From positions 1,178,001-1,242,000 of the forward strand of contig CANNFY010000001.1 in the NCBI GenBank assembly GCA_947504045.1: 64,000 nucleotides of DNA. The letters are read 5' to 3'. The translations under genes were made by a program, and so were the position numbers. This document shows, piece by piece, positions 34,793 to 44,332 of this stretch. Origin of the DNA: an uncultured Maribacter sp. (GTDB taxonomy: Bacteria > Bacteroidota > Bacteroidia > Flavobacteriales > Flavobacteriaceae). The notes under the pieces were generated by a model. The model saw only the letters and a program-made list of their open reading frames with translations, was not told the DNA's origin and ran no database searches. Every line of letters begins with the position of its first letter. The stretch's first letter is position 1.

Positions 34793-35371
34793 TTAGTATA
34801 ATGTATGGTCATAGTTTGGCGGTAAAGTTTCTTTAAAAGAAATCTTTTCTCCATCAGCATTAAAAAGTATCTTATATTGTTTTTTATGGTGCTTTTCTTT
34901 TTTTGCTTTTACTAATAACTCATAGTTAATAAATGAAGTAATTAGGTTCTGAAAAGCAGTTTTTAATATGGTGTCTTCATTGTTTTCTACCAAATATTGT
35001 TGTTGTATTTGTTTAATTTTATAAACTGTAAAATCTTGTTTTAAAAAAAGAAGAATACGCTCATAACTTTCTTCAGGAATATCTATATGTTTAATATTCA
35101 CATTAATTTTTTTTAAAATTCCTTCCTCAGAAAACTCTAGATTATATCGTAAACGATCTTTTTTAAATTTAAGATAGTATATAGCTTTTGAACTATCTAT
35201 TTCTTTATAAAAGGTGGTTTTTTTAGATTCAGTTATTTTTTCTTCAAAAAATTGCAAAGCATTAGTAGGAAATTGCGATTTTCTAATTCTAAATTCTCTT
35301 TCAAATTTTAATTGCGCATGTATTTTAAAAGCGCTAAAAAAGACTATTACTAATAGAAATTTATACTTCAT
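34793..35371 (-). CDS. hypothetical secreted protein
   Basis: 192 residues with a signal peptide (about 1-19, ending KIHAQ) and a charged, beta-rich body with many Lys and Glu. No lipobox. I do not recognise a family. It overlaps the end of the tag gene by 11 bases, so translation is coupled to that gene. Confidence 0.6.
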   Translation of the reverse strand: MKYKFLLVIVFFSAFKIHAQLKFEREFRIRKSQFPTNALQFFEEKITESKKTTFYKEIDSSKAIYYLKFKKDRLRYNLEFSEEGILKKINVNIKHIDIPEESYERILLFLKQDFTVYKIKQIQQQYLVENNEDTILKTAFQNLITSFINYELLVKAKKEKHHKKQYKILFNADGEKISFKETLPPNYDHTLY

Positions 35372-35924
35372 TATACCTAAAACAGTTTATTTCATGATCA
35401 TTTACCATACCTGTTGCTTGCATAAAAGCATAAACAACAGTACTACCCACAAACTTAAAACCTCTTTTTTTTAAATCTTTACTAATAGTATCAGAAAGTG
35501 GGGTGTTAGCAGGAGCTTCTTTGTAATTCGCGACCTTATTTTTTATTGGTTTATGGTCTACATAATCCCAAATGTATTTACTAAAACTACCAAATTCTTC
35601 TTGTACTTTCATAAAAGCTTTTGCGTTAGTAACGGTAGCATTAACTTTTAATTTATTTCTAATTATTCCAGCATCTTGTAATAACGAATCTATTTTTGAT
35701 TGTTTATAGAGTGCAATTTTTTTATAGTCAAAATTGTCAAAAGCTTTTCTAAAATTTTCTCTTTTTTTTAAGATGGTAATCCAACTTAAACCTGCTTGGA
35801 ACGTTTCTAATACTAAAAACTCAAACAACGCATCATCATCTTTCTCAGGAACACCCCATTCTTTGTCATGGTATTGCTCATAAAGGTCATCTCCTAAACA
35901 CCAACCACATTTATGTTTTTCCAT
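35361..35924 (-). CDS. tag: DNA-3-methyladenine glycosylase I
   Basis: 187 residues. It excises 3-methyladenine from DNA. The N-terminus KHKCGWCLGDDLYEQYHDKEWG holds Cys6 and His19, and the C-terminal HEINC gives His and Cys with the four-residue spacing of the Tag zinc site. ETFQAGLSWITIL is also conserved. It is upstream of a secreted protein gene on the same strand, overlapping by 11 bases. Confidence 0.94.
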   Translation of the reverse strand: MEKHKCGWCLGDDLYEQYHDKEWGVPEKDDDALFEFLVLETFQAGLSWITILKKRENFRKAFDNFDYKKIALYKQSKIDSLLQDAGIIRNKLKVNATVTNAKAFMKVQEEFGSFSKYIWDYVDHKPIKNKVANYKEAPANTPLSDTISKDLKKRGFKFVGSTVVYAFMQATGMVNDHEINCFRYNEV

Positions 35925-36042
35925 AATTTACTTTCTAAAAATTAAAGATATGTAAGTTTTGTAAAATTTTACCTACCAATATGATCAATATCAGCTTTTC
36001 TAAAAGCAGACTAAAGTAAATTTGGAAATAAAATTATTTTGA

Positions 36043-36675
36043 ATGGAAACATTAGACAATAATATAATAGAAAAAGAAACAACAACTCTAATTAAAGAAG
36101 CCCTAGATAAAGCTATTTCTTATGAAGAATATAGAGTTTTAGTAGCATCTTTAGCTGAAGAAGAAAAATCTACAGGAGAAAACCAAACAGAGGCTTTAGC
36201 TAATTATACGGTTTTAAATAATAGACGCATGAAGCGCTTAGATAAAACTATAAAAGTAGAGGAAGCCGTTATTGAAAAAGTAAAGACATATTCTAAAAAA
36301 ATTACTTGGTTAGTTTTAACAGAAAGTTGGTGTGGAGACGCAGCTCAAACAATGCCAGTTATGAATAAACTGGCAACAATTAACCCTAATATAAATTTAC
36401 AAGTAATACAGAGGGATCAAAATTTAGAATTAATGAATCGTTTTTTGGTAAACGGAACTCTTTCTATACCTAAACTAATTATGTTAGAAAATGCTACTTT
36501 AAAAGTTATTGGAGAATGGGGTTCTAGGCCAAGTATTGCAGCCAAAATGGTAGAAGATTATAAGAAAGAACATGGTGCTTTAACACCAGAATTTAAACAA
36601 GATCTACAAGTTTGGTATAATAAAGATAAGGGACAAAATACGATAAGCGATTTAGTAAATTTATTATTTGAATAA
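36043..36675 (+). CDS. thioredoxin-fold protein with a single active-site Cys
   Basis: 210 residues. The C-terminal half has the thioredoxin fold with SWCGDAAQTMP, where the usual C-X-X-C is replaced by Cys-Gly-Asp-Ala. It keeps one Cys and cannot form the normal disulfide. This variant is common in Bacteroidota thioredoxin-family proteins. No signal peptide is present, so it acts in the cytoplasm. Role unknown. Confidence 0.8.
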   Translation: METLDNNIIEKETTTLIKEALDKAISYEEYRVLVASLAEEEKSTGENQTEALANYTVLNNRRMKRLDKTIKVEEAVIEKVKTYSKKITWLVLTESWCGDAAQTMPVMNKLATINPNINLQVIQRDQNLELMNRFLVNGTLSIPKLIMLENATLKVIGEWGSRPSIAAKMVEDYKKEHGALTPEFKQDLQVWYNKDKGQNTISDLVNLLFE

Positions 36676-36764
36676 TACAGATTGTTATTTTTAGTATAAT
36701 TAATGCTTTATATTAAGCAGTTATTGTTTATAATTAAGATATTTGGTGCTATATAGTTTATTGT

Positions 36765-37898
36765 ATGAGATTATTACCAATATTATGTAGTGCTTTAGGG
36801 TTTGTTTTTTTGTCATGTAATTCTTCTAACGCTCAAAACGAACCATTAAACATAGAACAAGAAGAGACTGCTATAAATTTTATAGGAGAATATATTTTAC
36901 CAGAAAAACAGCTTATAAATAACACCTTGGTAGGTGGTTTATCTGGAATAGATTATTATAACGGAAATTGGTATTTTATTTGTGACGATTCTAATACCCC
37001 TGTTAGGTTTTATACTGGTGTTTTAGAGTATACTCTAGAGGGTTTTAATAAAGTAAACGTAGTAGATGTTGTAGAACTTAAAGATGAAAATGGAGTAGTT
37101 TTCTCTAGCGGAATAGCAGATCCAGAATCTATACGTGTAACTAAAAACAATACTATAGTTTGGAGTAGTGAAGGAGGGATAAATAAAGGCATAAACCCTT
37201 TTGTTTTTGAATCTTCTTTAACAGGAAATTTTATTAGTTCTTTTAATATTTCAGATAAATTTAAGGTTTCAGAGGAAGAAAATTTTGGCCCTAGAAATAA
37301 TGGTGTTTTTGAAGCTCTTTCTTTAGATGTATCTACAAATGGCTATTGGACAGCTACAGAGTTGCCTTTAAAACAAGACGGCTCAGAACCTACAACAGAA
37401 AATATAGCTACCCCAATAAGAATTGTTTATATTAATGAAGAAGGCAATTTTAATAAAGAATTTGTTTATGAGCTAAATCCAGTTCCTATGCCAGCTATAA
37501 ATGGTACAGGCATAGAAGTTAATGGTTTAGTAGAGTTATTAGCATATGATACAAATAAATTTTTAGCCTTGGAAAGGTCTTATTCTTCGGGTTACGAAAA
37601 TGGAGGAAATACAGTAAAAATATATGACGTAGATATTTCTGAAACTACTGATGTTAGTACAGTAGAAAGTTTAGAAGACGCAGTATATAAAGCATCAAGT
37701 AAAAAATTACTTTTCGATTTTGAGACTATAAGAAATAGATTAACAAATGAAACGGTAGATAATATAGAGGGAATAACTTTTGGCCCTAATTTTGAGAACG
37801 GTAGTCGTTCCTTAGTGCTAATTGCAGATAATAATTTTAATACTTTTGGACCACAATTAAATCAATTTATAGTTCTAGAATTAAAGAATTTAGACTAA
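36765..37898 (+). CDS. phytase-like esterase-domain lipoprotein
   Basis: 377 residues. A lipoprotein signal ends with LGFVFLSC (Cys18). The body matches the phytase-like (esterase-like activity of phytase) family, with SGIDYYNGNWYFICDDSN near the start and beta-propeller-type repeats. It probably acts on phosphoesters in the periplasm or on the cell surface. Single gene, no operon partner. Confidence 0.75.
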   Translation: MRLLPILCSALGFVFLSCNSSNAQNEPLNIEQEETAINFIGEYILPEKQLINNTLVGGLSGIDYYNGNWYFICDDSNTPVRFYTGVLEYTLEGFNKVNVVDVVELKDENGVVFSSGIADPESIRVTKNNTIVWSSEGGINKGINPFVFESSLTGNFISSFNISDKFKVSEEENFGPRNNGVFEALSLDVSTNGYWTATELPLKQDGSEPTTENIATPIRIVYINEEGNFNKEFVYELNPVPMPAINGTGIEVNGLVELLAYDTNKFLALERSYSSGYENGGNTVKIYDVDISETTDVSTVESLEDAVYKASSKKLLFDFETIRNRLTNETVDNIEGITFGPNFENGSRSLVLIADNNFNTFGPQLNQFIVLELKNLD

Positions 37899-37908
37899 GA
37901 AATAATAT

Positions 37909-38628
37909 TTATTTACCCTGAAAAATATAAGTAATTGTACCTTTTTGAGTTTTTTTATCTGAGCTGTTAAATGTAGCTTTATAAGCATATGTAATAGCAT
38001 TGTCTACTAAACAACCGTTAGATGTGCTAGAACTTTTTTCATTAAAAGAAGCATCTGTAACAGTACCAACAGAATTTACCTGTATGTTAATTACAACTTT
38101 TCCGCCTTGTATACAGGTGTAAATTGGTGGAGGCAATTTATAGTTATTTCGGTCTACTAAAGAATACGAAACCGAAGTTTTTCGTTCTGCTAAATTATTG
38201 GTATACGCTTCTTTTTGAGCTTCTCTTTCTCCTAAAAGTTGTTTTTTTTCCTCTCTTTTTTTTGCTAATTCTTTTACACGTGCATTATAATCCGAATTTG
38301 AATTATCGGAAGGGGAATCGCTATTGTCGGTAAGCTCTCTTTCTTCTAAAATTTCGTCTAAAGTTTTTAATGGTTCAGGGTCGCCATAACTTGGCTTTGC
38401 GGTTTCATTAAATGCTAAATGACTTTTAATAGGGTCTACTTTAGACTGTTGTTCTTCTATTTTTTCTTCAATAAGCTCTTCAAGTTCCTCGTCTAACATA
38501 ACCATTTCTACCACATATTCTTCCTTGTTTTGTTCTTTGCCTAAATGTATGTTATACAAGGCTAACACCATGATAGACAAGGAGAAAAAGGTAATTAAAA
38601 AGGATAAATGTTTGCGATTTAATTGCAT
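37909..38628 (-). CDS. TonB-like energy-transducer protein
   Basis: 239 residues. One N-terminal transmembrane helix (about 8-25), a long charged Glu/Lys-rich linker (about 35-140) and a C-terminal domain with the TonB pattern (GGKVVINIQVNSVGTVTDA). The linker is acidic and basic rather than Pro-rich as in classic TonB. It may energise an outer-membrane receptor. No ExbB or ExbD is nearby. It is the last gene of the minus-strand run. Confidence 0.65.
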   Translation of the reverse strand: MQLNRKHLSFLITFFSLSIMVLALYNIHLGKEQNKEEYVVEMVMLDEELEELIEEKIEEQQSKVDPIKSHLAFNETAKPSYGDPEPLKTLDEILEERELTDNSDSPSDNSNSDYNARVKELAKKREEKKQLLGEREAQKEAYTNNLAERKTSVSYSLVDRNNYKLPPPIYTCIQGGKVVINIQVNSVGTVTDASFNEKSSSTSNGCLVDNAITYAYKATFNSSDKKTQKGTITYIFQGK

Positions 38629-38689
38629 AGAGTTATAACCTCTTTTTTAATAAAATATTTTATTATAGCCTTTAAAATGAATAAAAACA

Positions 38690-39397
38690 TTATTCTAAAC
38701 TTTTTCTTTTTGGTAATGTTTCTTCAAATGTAGTAGGGTCTATTGCATTATTTACGTTATAATCCCCAATTTTGGTTCTTCTGAGTGCAGATAAATATCC
38801 TCCAGAATTTAGAGCCTTGCCAAAATCATTAGCTATGGATCTAATATAAGTACCTTTACTACAAACTATTCTAAATTCTATTTCGGGGAGTTTTATAGTT
38901 GTAATTTCAAATTCTGAAATTGTAACTTTTCTTTTTTTAACTTCTACTTCTTTACCTTCGCGAGCATATTCATAAAGTCTTTTTCCATCTTTTTTTAATG
39001 CCGAAAATACTGGAGGTACTTGTTCTATTTCACCCAAAAATTGTGATAAAGTATTCTGTATTAATTCTGAGGTAATATGTTCGGTGGCAAAGGTTTTATT
39101 AACCTTTGTTTCTAAGTCAAAAGAAGGTGTTGTGGCGCCAACAGTTATGGTTCCAGTATACTCTTTGGTTTGCCCTTGTATTTGGGTAATTTTTTTAGTG
39201 AATTTTCCTGTGCAAATAATAAGTAAGCCCGAAGCAAGTGGGTCTAAAGTTCCGGCATGACCAACTTTTATTTTTTTTAAATTAAAAGCTTTTCTAATAC
39301 CCCATTTTAATTTATTTACCACCTGAAAAGAAGTCCAATTTAATGGCTTGTCTACCAACAGCAGTTGGCCTTCTAAAAAATCTTCTTTGGTTTTCAA
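38690..39397 (-). CDS. truB: tRNA pseudouridine(55) synthase
   Basis: 235 residues. It makes pseudouridine 55 in the T loop of tRNA. The catalytic aspartate is Asp52 in GHAGTLDPLASGLL, and LLLVDKPLNWTSF at the N-terminus and the later SKGTYIRSIANDFG are conserved. It is last of four genes in the ftsX-DUF3098-uppP-truB run, 19 bases after uppP. Confidence 0.95.
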   Translation of the reverse strand: MKTKEDFLEGQLLLVDKPLNWTSFQVVNKLKWGIRKAFNLKKIKVGHAGTLDPLASGLLIICTGKFTKKITQIQGQTKEYTGTITVGATTPSFDLETKVNKTFATEHITSELIQNTLSQFLGEIEQVPPVFSALKKDGKRLYEYAREGKEVEVKKRKVTISEFEITTIKLPEIEFRIVCSKGTYIRSIANDFGKALNSGGYLSALRRTKIGDYNVNNAIDPTTFEETLPKRKSLE

Positions 39398-39416
39398 TAG
39401 TTTTTGTTATTGAGGG

Positions 39417-40211
39417 TTATCCTATGTATCCGTATACAATAGCAATAATACCTACTATTAAGCAGTAAATAGCAAAGTAAGAAAGTTTGCTTTTCTTTAC
39501 TAATTGTATCATCCAAGTACAGGCAACTAAACCAGCTAAAAAAGCAGCTATAAAACCAGCTCCCATAGCAAAGTTATTTTCGCCAGTAAAAGTTAAATCG
39601 CCACTAAATAAATCTTTAGCTATTTTTCCAAAAATTAAAGGTATTACCATTAAGAAAGAAAAACGCGCTGCTTTGGTTTTATCAACGCCTAATAAAACAG
39701 AAGTAGAAATTGTTGCTCCACTTCTAGAAATGCCAGGAAGCATTGCAATAGCTTGCGATATACCTACAATAACAGCATTGCTATAACTTACTTTTTTATC
39801 GGTATCTTTTGCTTTATCTGCAAAATAAAGAAGAACAGCAGTAATAAGTAGCATAAAACCAACAAAACGAATATTACCTCCAAAAAAACTTTCTAATTGT
39901 TCTTCAAAAAGTAAACCTACAATAACAGCAGGAAGCATTGACAGAATAATTTTTAAAGAAAATTCTGTTTGTTCATTCCACTTAAACTGTAATAAGCCAC
40001 TAAGTATCTCCCAAATATCTTTTCTAAAAACTACAATGGTACTTAGTGCTGTTGCAAAATGTAATATTACGGTAAAAAGTAAACTTTCTTCTGGTACAGA
40101 ATTATCTCCTAAAATAGCTTTTCCAAGCTCTAAATGGCCACTAGAAGAAACGGGTAAAAATTCGGTTAGACCTTGTATAATTCCAAGGATAATAGCATCT
40201 AATGTTTCCAA
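39417..40211 (-). CDS. uppP: undecaprenyl-diphosphate phosphatase
   Basis: 264 residues with eight predicted helices. It recycles the lipid carrier for cell-wall synthesis. The motifs GLTEFLPVSSSGHLEL and PGISRSGATIS carry the catalytic Glu, Ser, Arg and His residues. It lies 1 base from the DUF3098 gene on the same strand, in the ftsX run, so cell division and wall recycling are co-transcribed. Confidence 0.95.
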   Translation of the reverse strand: METLDAIILGIIQGLTEFLPVSSSGHLELGKAILGDNSVPEESLLFTVILHFATALSTIVVFRKDIWEILSGLLQFKWNEQTEFSLKIILSMLPAVIVGLLFEEQLESFFGGNIRFVGFMLLITAVLLYFADKAKDTDKKVSYSNAVIVGISQAIAMLPGISRSGATISTSVLLGVDKTKAARFSFLMVIPLIFGKIAKDLFSGDLTFTGENNFAMGAGFIAAFLAGLVACTWMIQLVKKSKLSYFAIYCLIVGIIAIVYGYIG

Positions 40212-40212
40212 T

Positions 40213-40479
40213 TTATTTTTTCTTATGTGGATTTAACAATATCGCATAAACCTCTATGCCAAGCCCTATTAATACAAGGGTTGGTGCTAAGCGTATTCTT
40301 CTAAAATTATAAATATCATCATTAAAAACAGTAGGGTCGTTACTGCCACCACCACTCATTAGAATAAAACCTATAGCAATACAAGCTAATCCTATAAACA
40401 TAAATAGGTAGTTTTTCTTTTGAAAAATAAACTCTTGTTTTTGAGAGTTACCCTTATTAGAATTTTGTTTTTGGTTCAT
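40213..40479 (-). CDS. DUF3098 membrane protein
   Basis: 88 residues. A Lys/Gln-rich cytoplasmic N-terminus, then two transmembrane helices (about 26-44 and 64-82) joined by a short loop. Its place between ftsX and uppP is typical of Bacteroidota. Function unknown; a role near the division site is possible because of its neighbours. Confidence 0.8.
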   Translation of the reverse strand: MNQKQNSNKGNSQKQEFIFQKKNYLFMFIGLACIAIGFILMSGGGSNDPTVFNDDIYNFRRIRLAPTLVLIGLGIEVYAILLNPHKKK

Positions 40480-40488
40480 AGGGCAAAT

Positions 40489-41367
40489 TTAATAATATAA
40501 TTCGTCTGTTCTAAGATTTAAGAAGCGTTGTGTAGCAAAATAGGTGCTAATAAACGAAATAAGTATACCTAAGACAAGAATAGAGACTAGGAGAATAACT
40601 AAAATAGTAGGATCTTTAAAAAGACCAAGGGTTGCAAAATGTTCATTAACATAAAAAAGAACTCCACTAAGTGCTAGTATAGCTATAATAGCACCAAGAA
40701 TACCCAGTTTTATGTTATTTAAAATAAAAGGACGTCTAATAAAAGTTTTTGTAGCCCCTACCATTTGCATTGTTTTTATAATAAAACGCTTAGAATATAT
40801 AGATAGGCGTATAGAACTGTTAATTAATAACACAGCTATAAAAGTAAAAATGCCGCTTGCTATTAAAATCCATATTCCAATTTTTTTAATGTTTTCTGTT
40901 AACAAGCCAACTAATGGTTTATCGTAGCTTACTTCGTCTACATATCCTTTTCCAGATATTTCTTTAGCAATAGCTTCTATTTGTTCAGGAGAAACAAAAT
41001 CGGCATTTAATTGTACATCAATAGAATTTTTTAAAGGATTATAACCTAAAAAATCCTGAAAATTTTCTCCTAATTCTTCAGTATGTTGTTCTGCAGCTTC
41101 TTCTTTAGAAACATAAATGGCCTGTTTGGTGTACTCTGCCATAGAAAGGCTTTTTTGCATTTGGTCTATTTCCACCTCTTTGGCGCTATCTTTTAAAAAT
41201 ACAGATATTGTAATTTGCTCTTTAAAATGATCTCCCATCTTTTTAGTATTCAACACTAAAAGACCTAAAATACCTAATAAAAATAGTACTAAGGCAATGC
41301 TAAGTACCACAGAAAAGTAAGAAGAAATTAATTTTCTTTTTTGATAATTTTCAAAAGATTTGCTCAT
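40489..41367 (-). CDS. ftsX: cell-division protein FtsX
   Basis: 292 residues. Four transmembrane helices with an extracellular domain between helices 1 and 2 and the FtsX permease region in the C-terminal half. With FtsE it controls wall hydrolases at the septum. No ftsE is adjacent. It begins the minus-strand run followed by DUF3098, uppP and truB with gaps of 1 to 19 bases. Confidence 0.92.
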   Translation of the reverse strand: MSKSFENYQKRKLISSYFSVVLSIALVLFLLGILGLLVLNTKKMGDHFKEQITISVFLKDSAKEVEIDQMQKSLSMAEYTKQAIYVSKEEAAEQHTEELGENFQDFLGYNPLKNSIDVQLNADFVSPEQIEAIAKEISGKGYVDEVSYDKPLVGLLTENIKKIGIWILIASGIFTFIAVLLINSSIRLSIYSKRFIIKTMQMVGATKTFIRRPFILNNIKLGILGAIIAILALSGVLFYVNEHFATLGLFKDPTILVILLVSILVLGILISFISTYFATQRFLNLRTDELYY

Positions 41368-41436
41368 AATAGGTATTCCGTAATGTAAAAATAGGAAAGT
41401 AATTTTAAAAGAAAAGTAAATAATATGAATGGTTTG

Positions 41437-43317
41437 CTATCTTTTTAAAGAAAAGTGACCTTTACTTACAGTATTATCTACAACTATAACATACCAGTAG
41501 TCCGATGCGGGTAATTTATTTCCTTTAAAAAAGCCATCCCATCCATAAGAAGTATTTAAAGTATTAAAGATTAGTTTTCCAAAGCGGTCATAAATAGTTA
41601 AAGAATACGGTGTAGTATTAGGAATTCCTTCTGGTTTAAAAGTATCATTAAACGTATCTCCATTTGGGGTAAAAAACTTTGGAATTACTATATGTAAATA
41701 AGGTTGGGTAATTTCTCCGCAAAAATTTAGGTCTCTTATTTTAACCAAATATTGCCCTCCAGCTACCGTATTAAATATTGGGCTAGTTTGGTACACACCA
41801 GAATTTAAAGTATATTCAAAGTTTCCGGTGTTTTCTGTTTTTATTAGTATAGATAGTCCATCAGATTGTATAGATTCTAAAATAGGTAGGTCTATTTGCT
41901 TAAGAAAAATGGTTTTTTCATCGGAACATCCGTTGGCATCTGTTACAATTACGGAATACGTGCCTGGTGTATTTACCGTAATTTCATAAGTGGTTTCTCC
42001 GGTACTCCATAAATAGCTTGTATTTGTAATATCTGCAGATAAAGTTATGGTTTCACCTTCGCAAAAAGTTAAATTTTCATCATGTACTACTGGTAACGGA
42101 TTAAATAGTGCACTTACCAAAGTTCTTGTTGGGGCATTACAGCCTCCTAACTCAGAAATTGCTTCAGCATAATAGGTGCCTGCAGTATTGGTCTGAAAAA
42201 ATCTATTATTAGCATGTATTAAATTGCCACCAGTTGGAGCATCATACCAATTAACAGTAACTCCATTAGCAACACTAACACTAAGCTCTGTTTGCTGCCC
42301 TTGGCAATTAGTAACATCACCATTACTAACGGCAGAAAGTGGAATAGGAATTATATGTATACTAAATACCTCAGAAATAACATTGCATAAATTATTGGCA
42401 ATGTTTATGGCATCTTCACTAACTATTACACGATAATGGGTGGTAGTATTTATTGGAGGAGTGGTGTAGGTAGAGTTGGTTTCTCCAATAATGTTTGTCC
42501 AATTAAGGTTATCTGTACTTTGTTGCCATTGGTAACTATGGGTGTTAAAAACGGAAAAGTCGGCTTTAGCGGTTAATGTTGTAGATACTGGACCAAGGTC
42601 TTCACATTGCACTAATTGGTTATTGTTATTTTCATTTTCTATGGTAATAAAGTCTCCACAAGATTTAAACACAATATCATCTATACCTAAATCATTACCG
42701 CAACCACCATTGCCGTTATTTAGCATTTTTAAGATTACAGAAGTTTGCCCCGGAACTGTTGTAAAAACTAAAGCATATTGTTCCCATACTGGGCTAGAGT
42801 TACTTGTTATGTTTCCTGTGTCTCCTGATGCTAAAAGAGTAGTATCTGTAGAATCCCAAATTTGAAAACGGACATTAATAGGTAGTCCACCATTAGGGCA
42901 ACCACCATTTGATTTTTGAAGGTTAATTAGCCAAGAGGAAAATTCGTAAGAAGTATTTTCGCATAAACCGTTTACTGTTCTTCTATAAAATTCACCTGCT
43001 GTAAAATCAGCGTTTACAATAAAAGTTTTTCCATTAATATCTCCTGGCGTGTGGTCTGTAGTATTGTGCCAATCATAAAAATTAGTGTTACTACTTATGG
43101 TATAATCACCATCGTTTGGTACGCCAGTTGTGTAAAAATAGCTTGTGGTTCCTGCTGGTAGGCTAGGTCCTCTATCGGTACCGGTTCCAAAGGTTTCGGT
43201 AAAAATAGGGTCACCAGAATTTCCTCCACAAAAACCTAACTGTCCTAATATAATTTGGGTGGATGTAAGACTAAAAAAGAGGAATAGAAGGAGAGAAAAA
43301 GTGGTATAAGTTTTCAA
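41437..43317 (-). CDS. large T9SS type B sorting-domain surface protein
   Basis: 626 residues. A signal peptide (about 1-25) is followed by a region with Gly, Asn and Asp-rich loops and two or three Ig-like modules (about 225-450). The C-terminal domain begins [13 protein letters not shown] and ends in a short Lys/Arg tail, the type B gliding-associated sorting domain. It should be secreted by the Type IX machinery to the cell surface. Ligand unknown; adhesion is likely. It is divergent from the UbiA gene. Confidence 0.9.
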   Translation of the reverse strand: MKTYTTFSLLLFLFFSLTSTQIILGQLGFCGGNSGDPIFTETFGTGTDRGPSLPAGTTSYFYTTGVPNDGDYTISSNTNFYDWHNTTDHTPGDINGKTFIVNADFTAGEFYRRTVNGLCENTSYEFSSWLINLQKSNGGCPNGGLPINVRFQIWDSTDTTLLASGDTGNITSNSSPVWEQYALVFTTVPGQTSVILKMLNNGNGGCGNDLGIDDIVFKSCGDFITIENENNNNQLVQCEDLGPVSTTLTAKADFSVFNTHSYQWQQSTDNLNWTNIIGETNSTYTTPPINTTTHYRVIVSEDAINIANNLCNVISEVFSIHIIPIPLSAVSNGDVTNCQGQQTELSVSVANGVTVNWYDAPTGGNLIHANNRFFQTNTAGTYYAEAISELGGCNAPTRTLVSALFNPLPVVHDENLTFCEGETITLSADITNTSYLWSTGETTYEITVNTPGTYSVIVTDANGCSDEKTIFLKQIDLPILESIQSDGLSILIKTENTGNFEYTLNSGVYQTSPIFNTVAGGQYLVKIRDLNFCGEITQPYLHIVIPKFFTPNGDTFNDTFKPEGIPNTTPYSLTIYDRFGKLIFNTLNTSYGWDGFFKGNKLPASDYWYVIVVDNTVSKGHFSLKR

Positions 43318-43384
43318 TTGTAAAATATAGTAATTAAGCTTGCGTTAAGATAATCATTTTAAGCAAGTTTAAAGGTAAAACAGA

Positions 43385-44260
43385 GTGTCAAATTTTTTAA
43401 ACAAGTTACTTTTTCATATTAAAATTTCTAGGCCAGGATTGTGGTTTCCTACTATTTGGATATATCTAGTACCATTTAGTGGAAAAACTGCATTTTGGAA
43501 TACTTTTCCTTTTTGGATTGGGCTTTTCTTTGTGACATTTCCTTTAAATTATCTAGTTTATGGACTAAATGATTATAATGATGTAACTGCAGATGCAGTT
43601 AATAAACGTAAAGGCAATTTCTTGTTTGGTGCTAGTGCTTCTAAAGAAGAGTTAGAAGGTCTTTTAGGGAAAATAGCCGCTGTTATTTTACCATTTATAG
43701 TGTGGTTTTCGGTGACATCTGGATTTTACATGTTATTGTTGTTGGTTTTTATGGTGCTCATTAATATCGCTTATAATTTTGAACCTTTTAGAATTAAAGA
43801 AAGACCTCCGTTTGAGATTTTTATTCAGGTTGGTTATGTAACTACAGCTCTTTTTAGTATTCAATTAAATAATCTGCCAGAACTACCTTGGCAAACGTTA
43901 GTATATTTAGCCCTTTTCGCTTTTCAGGCACATATTGCAGGAGAAATAATGGATATTGAGCCCGATGTATTGGCGGGTAAAAAAACCACTGCAGGAATAT
44001 TAGGCAGAAAAAAATCTAAGATGCTTATGACCGCAATTGTATTACTAGAAGCCTTTTTAGTTTGGTTTTGGTTTCATGATATAGTTTTGGCTCTTTTTCT
44101 AGCATTTTTTAGTATTTGGTTGTTTCTAGATATTTTAATTTTCTTTAAAGACAAACCATATACCTTATCTCAAATGAAATTATTTGGTTATGCTATTAAT
44201 ATTTCTGCCATAGTATCTATGTTTTGGGTGTTATATAGCGGAAAATTACTACTACCATAA
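43385..44260 (+). CDS. UbiA-family prenyltransferase
   Basis: 291 residues from a GTG start, with about eight helices. The first Asp-rich motif is NDYNDVTADAVNKRKG and the second is DIEPDVLAGKKTT, both expected to bind Mg-prenyl diphosphate. Members prenylate quinones, heme or lipids. The substrate is not evident because no menaquinone genes are close. It is divergent from the T9SS cargo gene. Confidence 0.85.
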   Translation: MSNFLNKLLFHIKISRPGLWFPTIWIYLVPFSGKTAFWNTFPFWIGLFFVTFPLNYLVYGLNDYNDVTADAVNKRKGNFLFGASASKEELEGLLGKIAAVILPFIVWFSVTSGFYMLLLLVFMVLINIAYNFEPFRIKERPPFEIFIQVGYVTTALFSIQLNNLPELPWQTLVYLALFAFQAHIAGEIMDIEPDVLAGKKTTAGILGRKKSKMLMTAIVLLEAFLVWFWFHDIVLALFLAFFSIWLFLDILIFFKDKPYTLSQMKLFGYAINISAIVSMFWVLYSGKLLLP

Positions 44261-44278
44261 ACTAGACGTTGCTTTAAC

Positions 44279-44309
44279 TTTCCTCTTTCCTATATTAAAC
44301 CTATTTTTG
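44279..44309 (+). promoter_or_regulatory. promoter of leuS
   Basis: TTG at 44279-44281 and TATTTTTG at 44302-44309 are separated by 20 bases, matching the Bacteroidota consensus. The leader to the leuS ATG is short, about 20 bases. Confidence 0.6.
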
Positions 44310-44332
44310 CCGGGAATAAAAGTATACCTATC

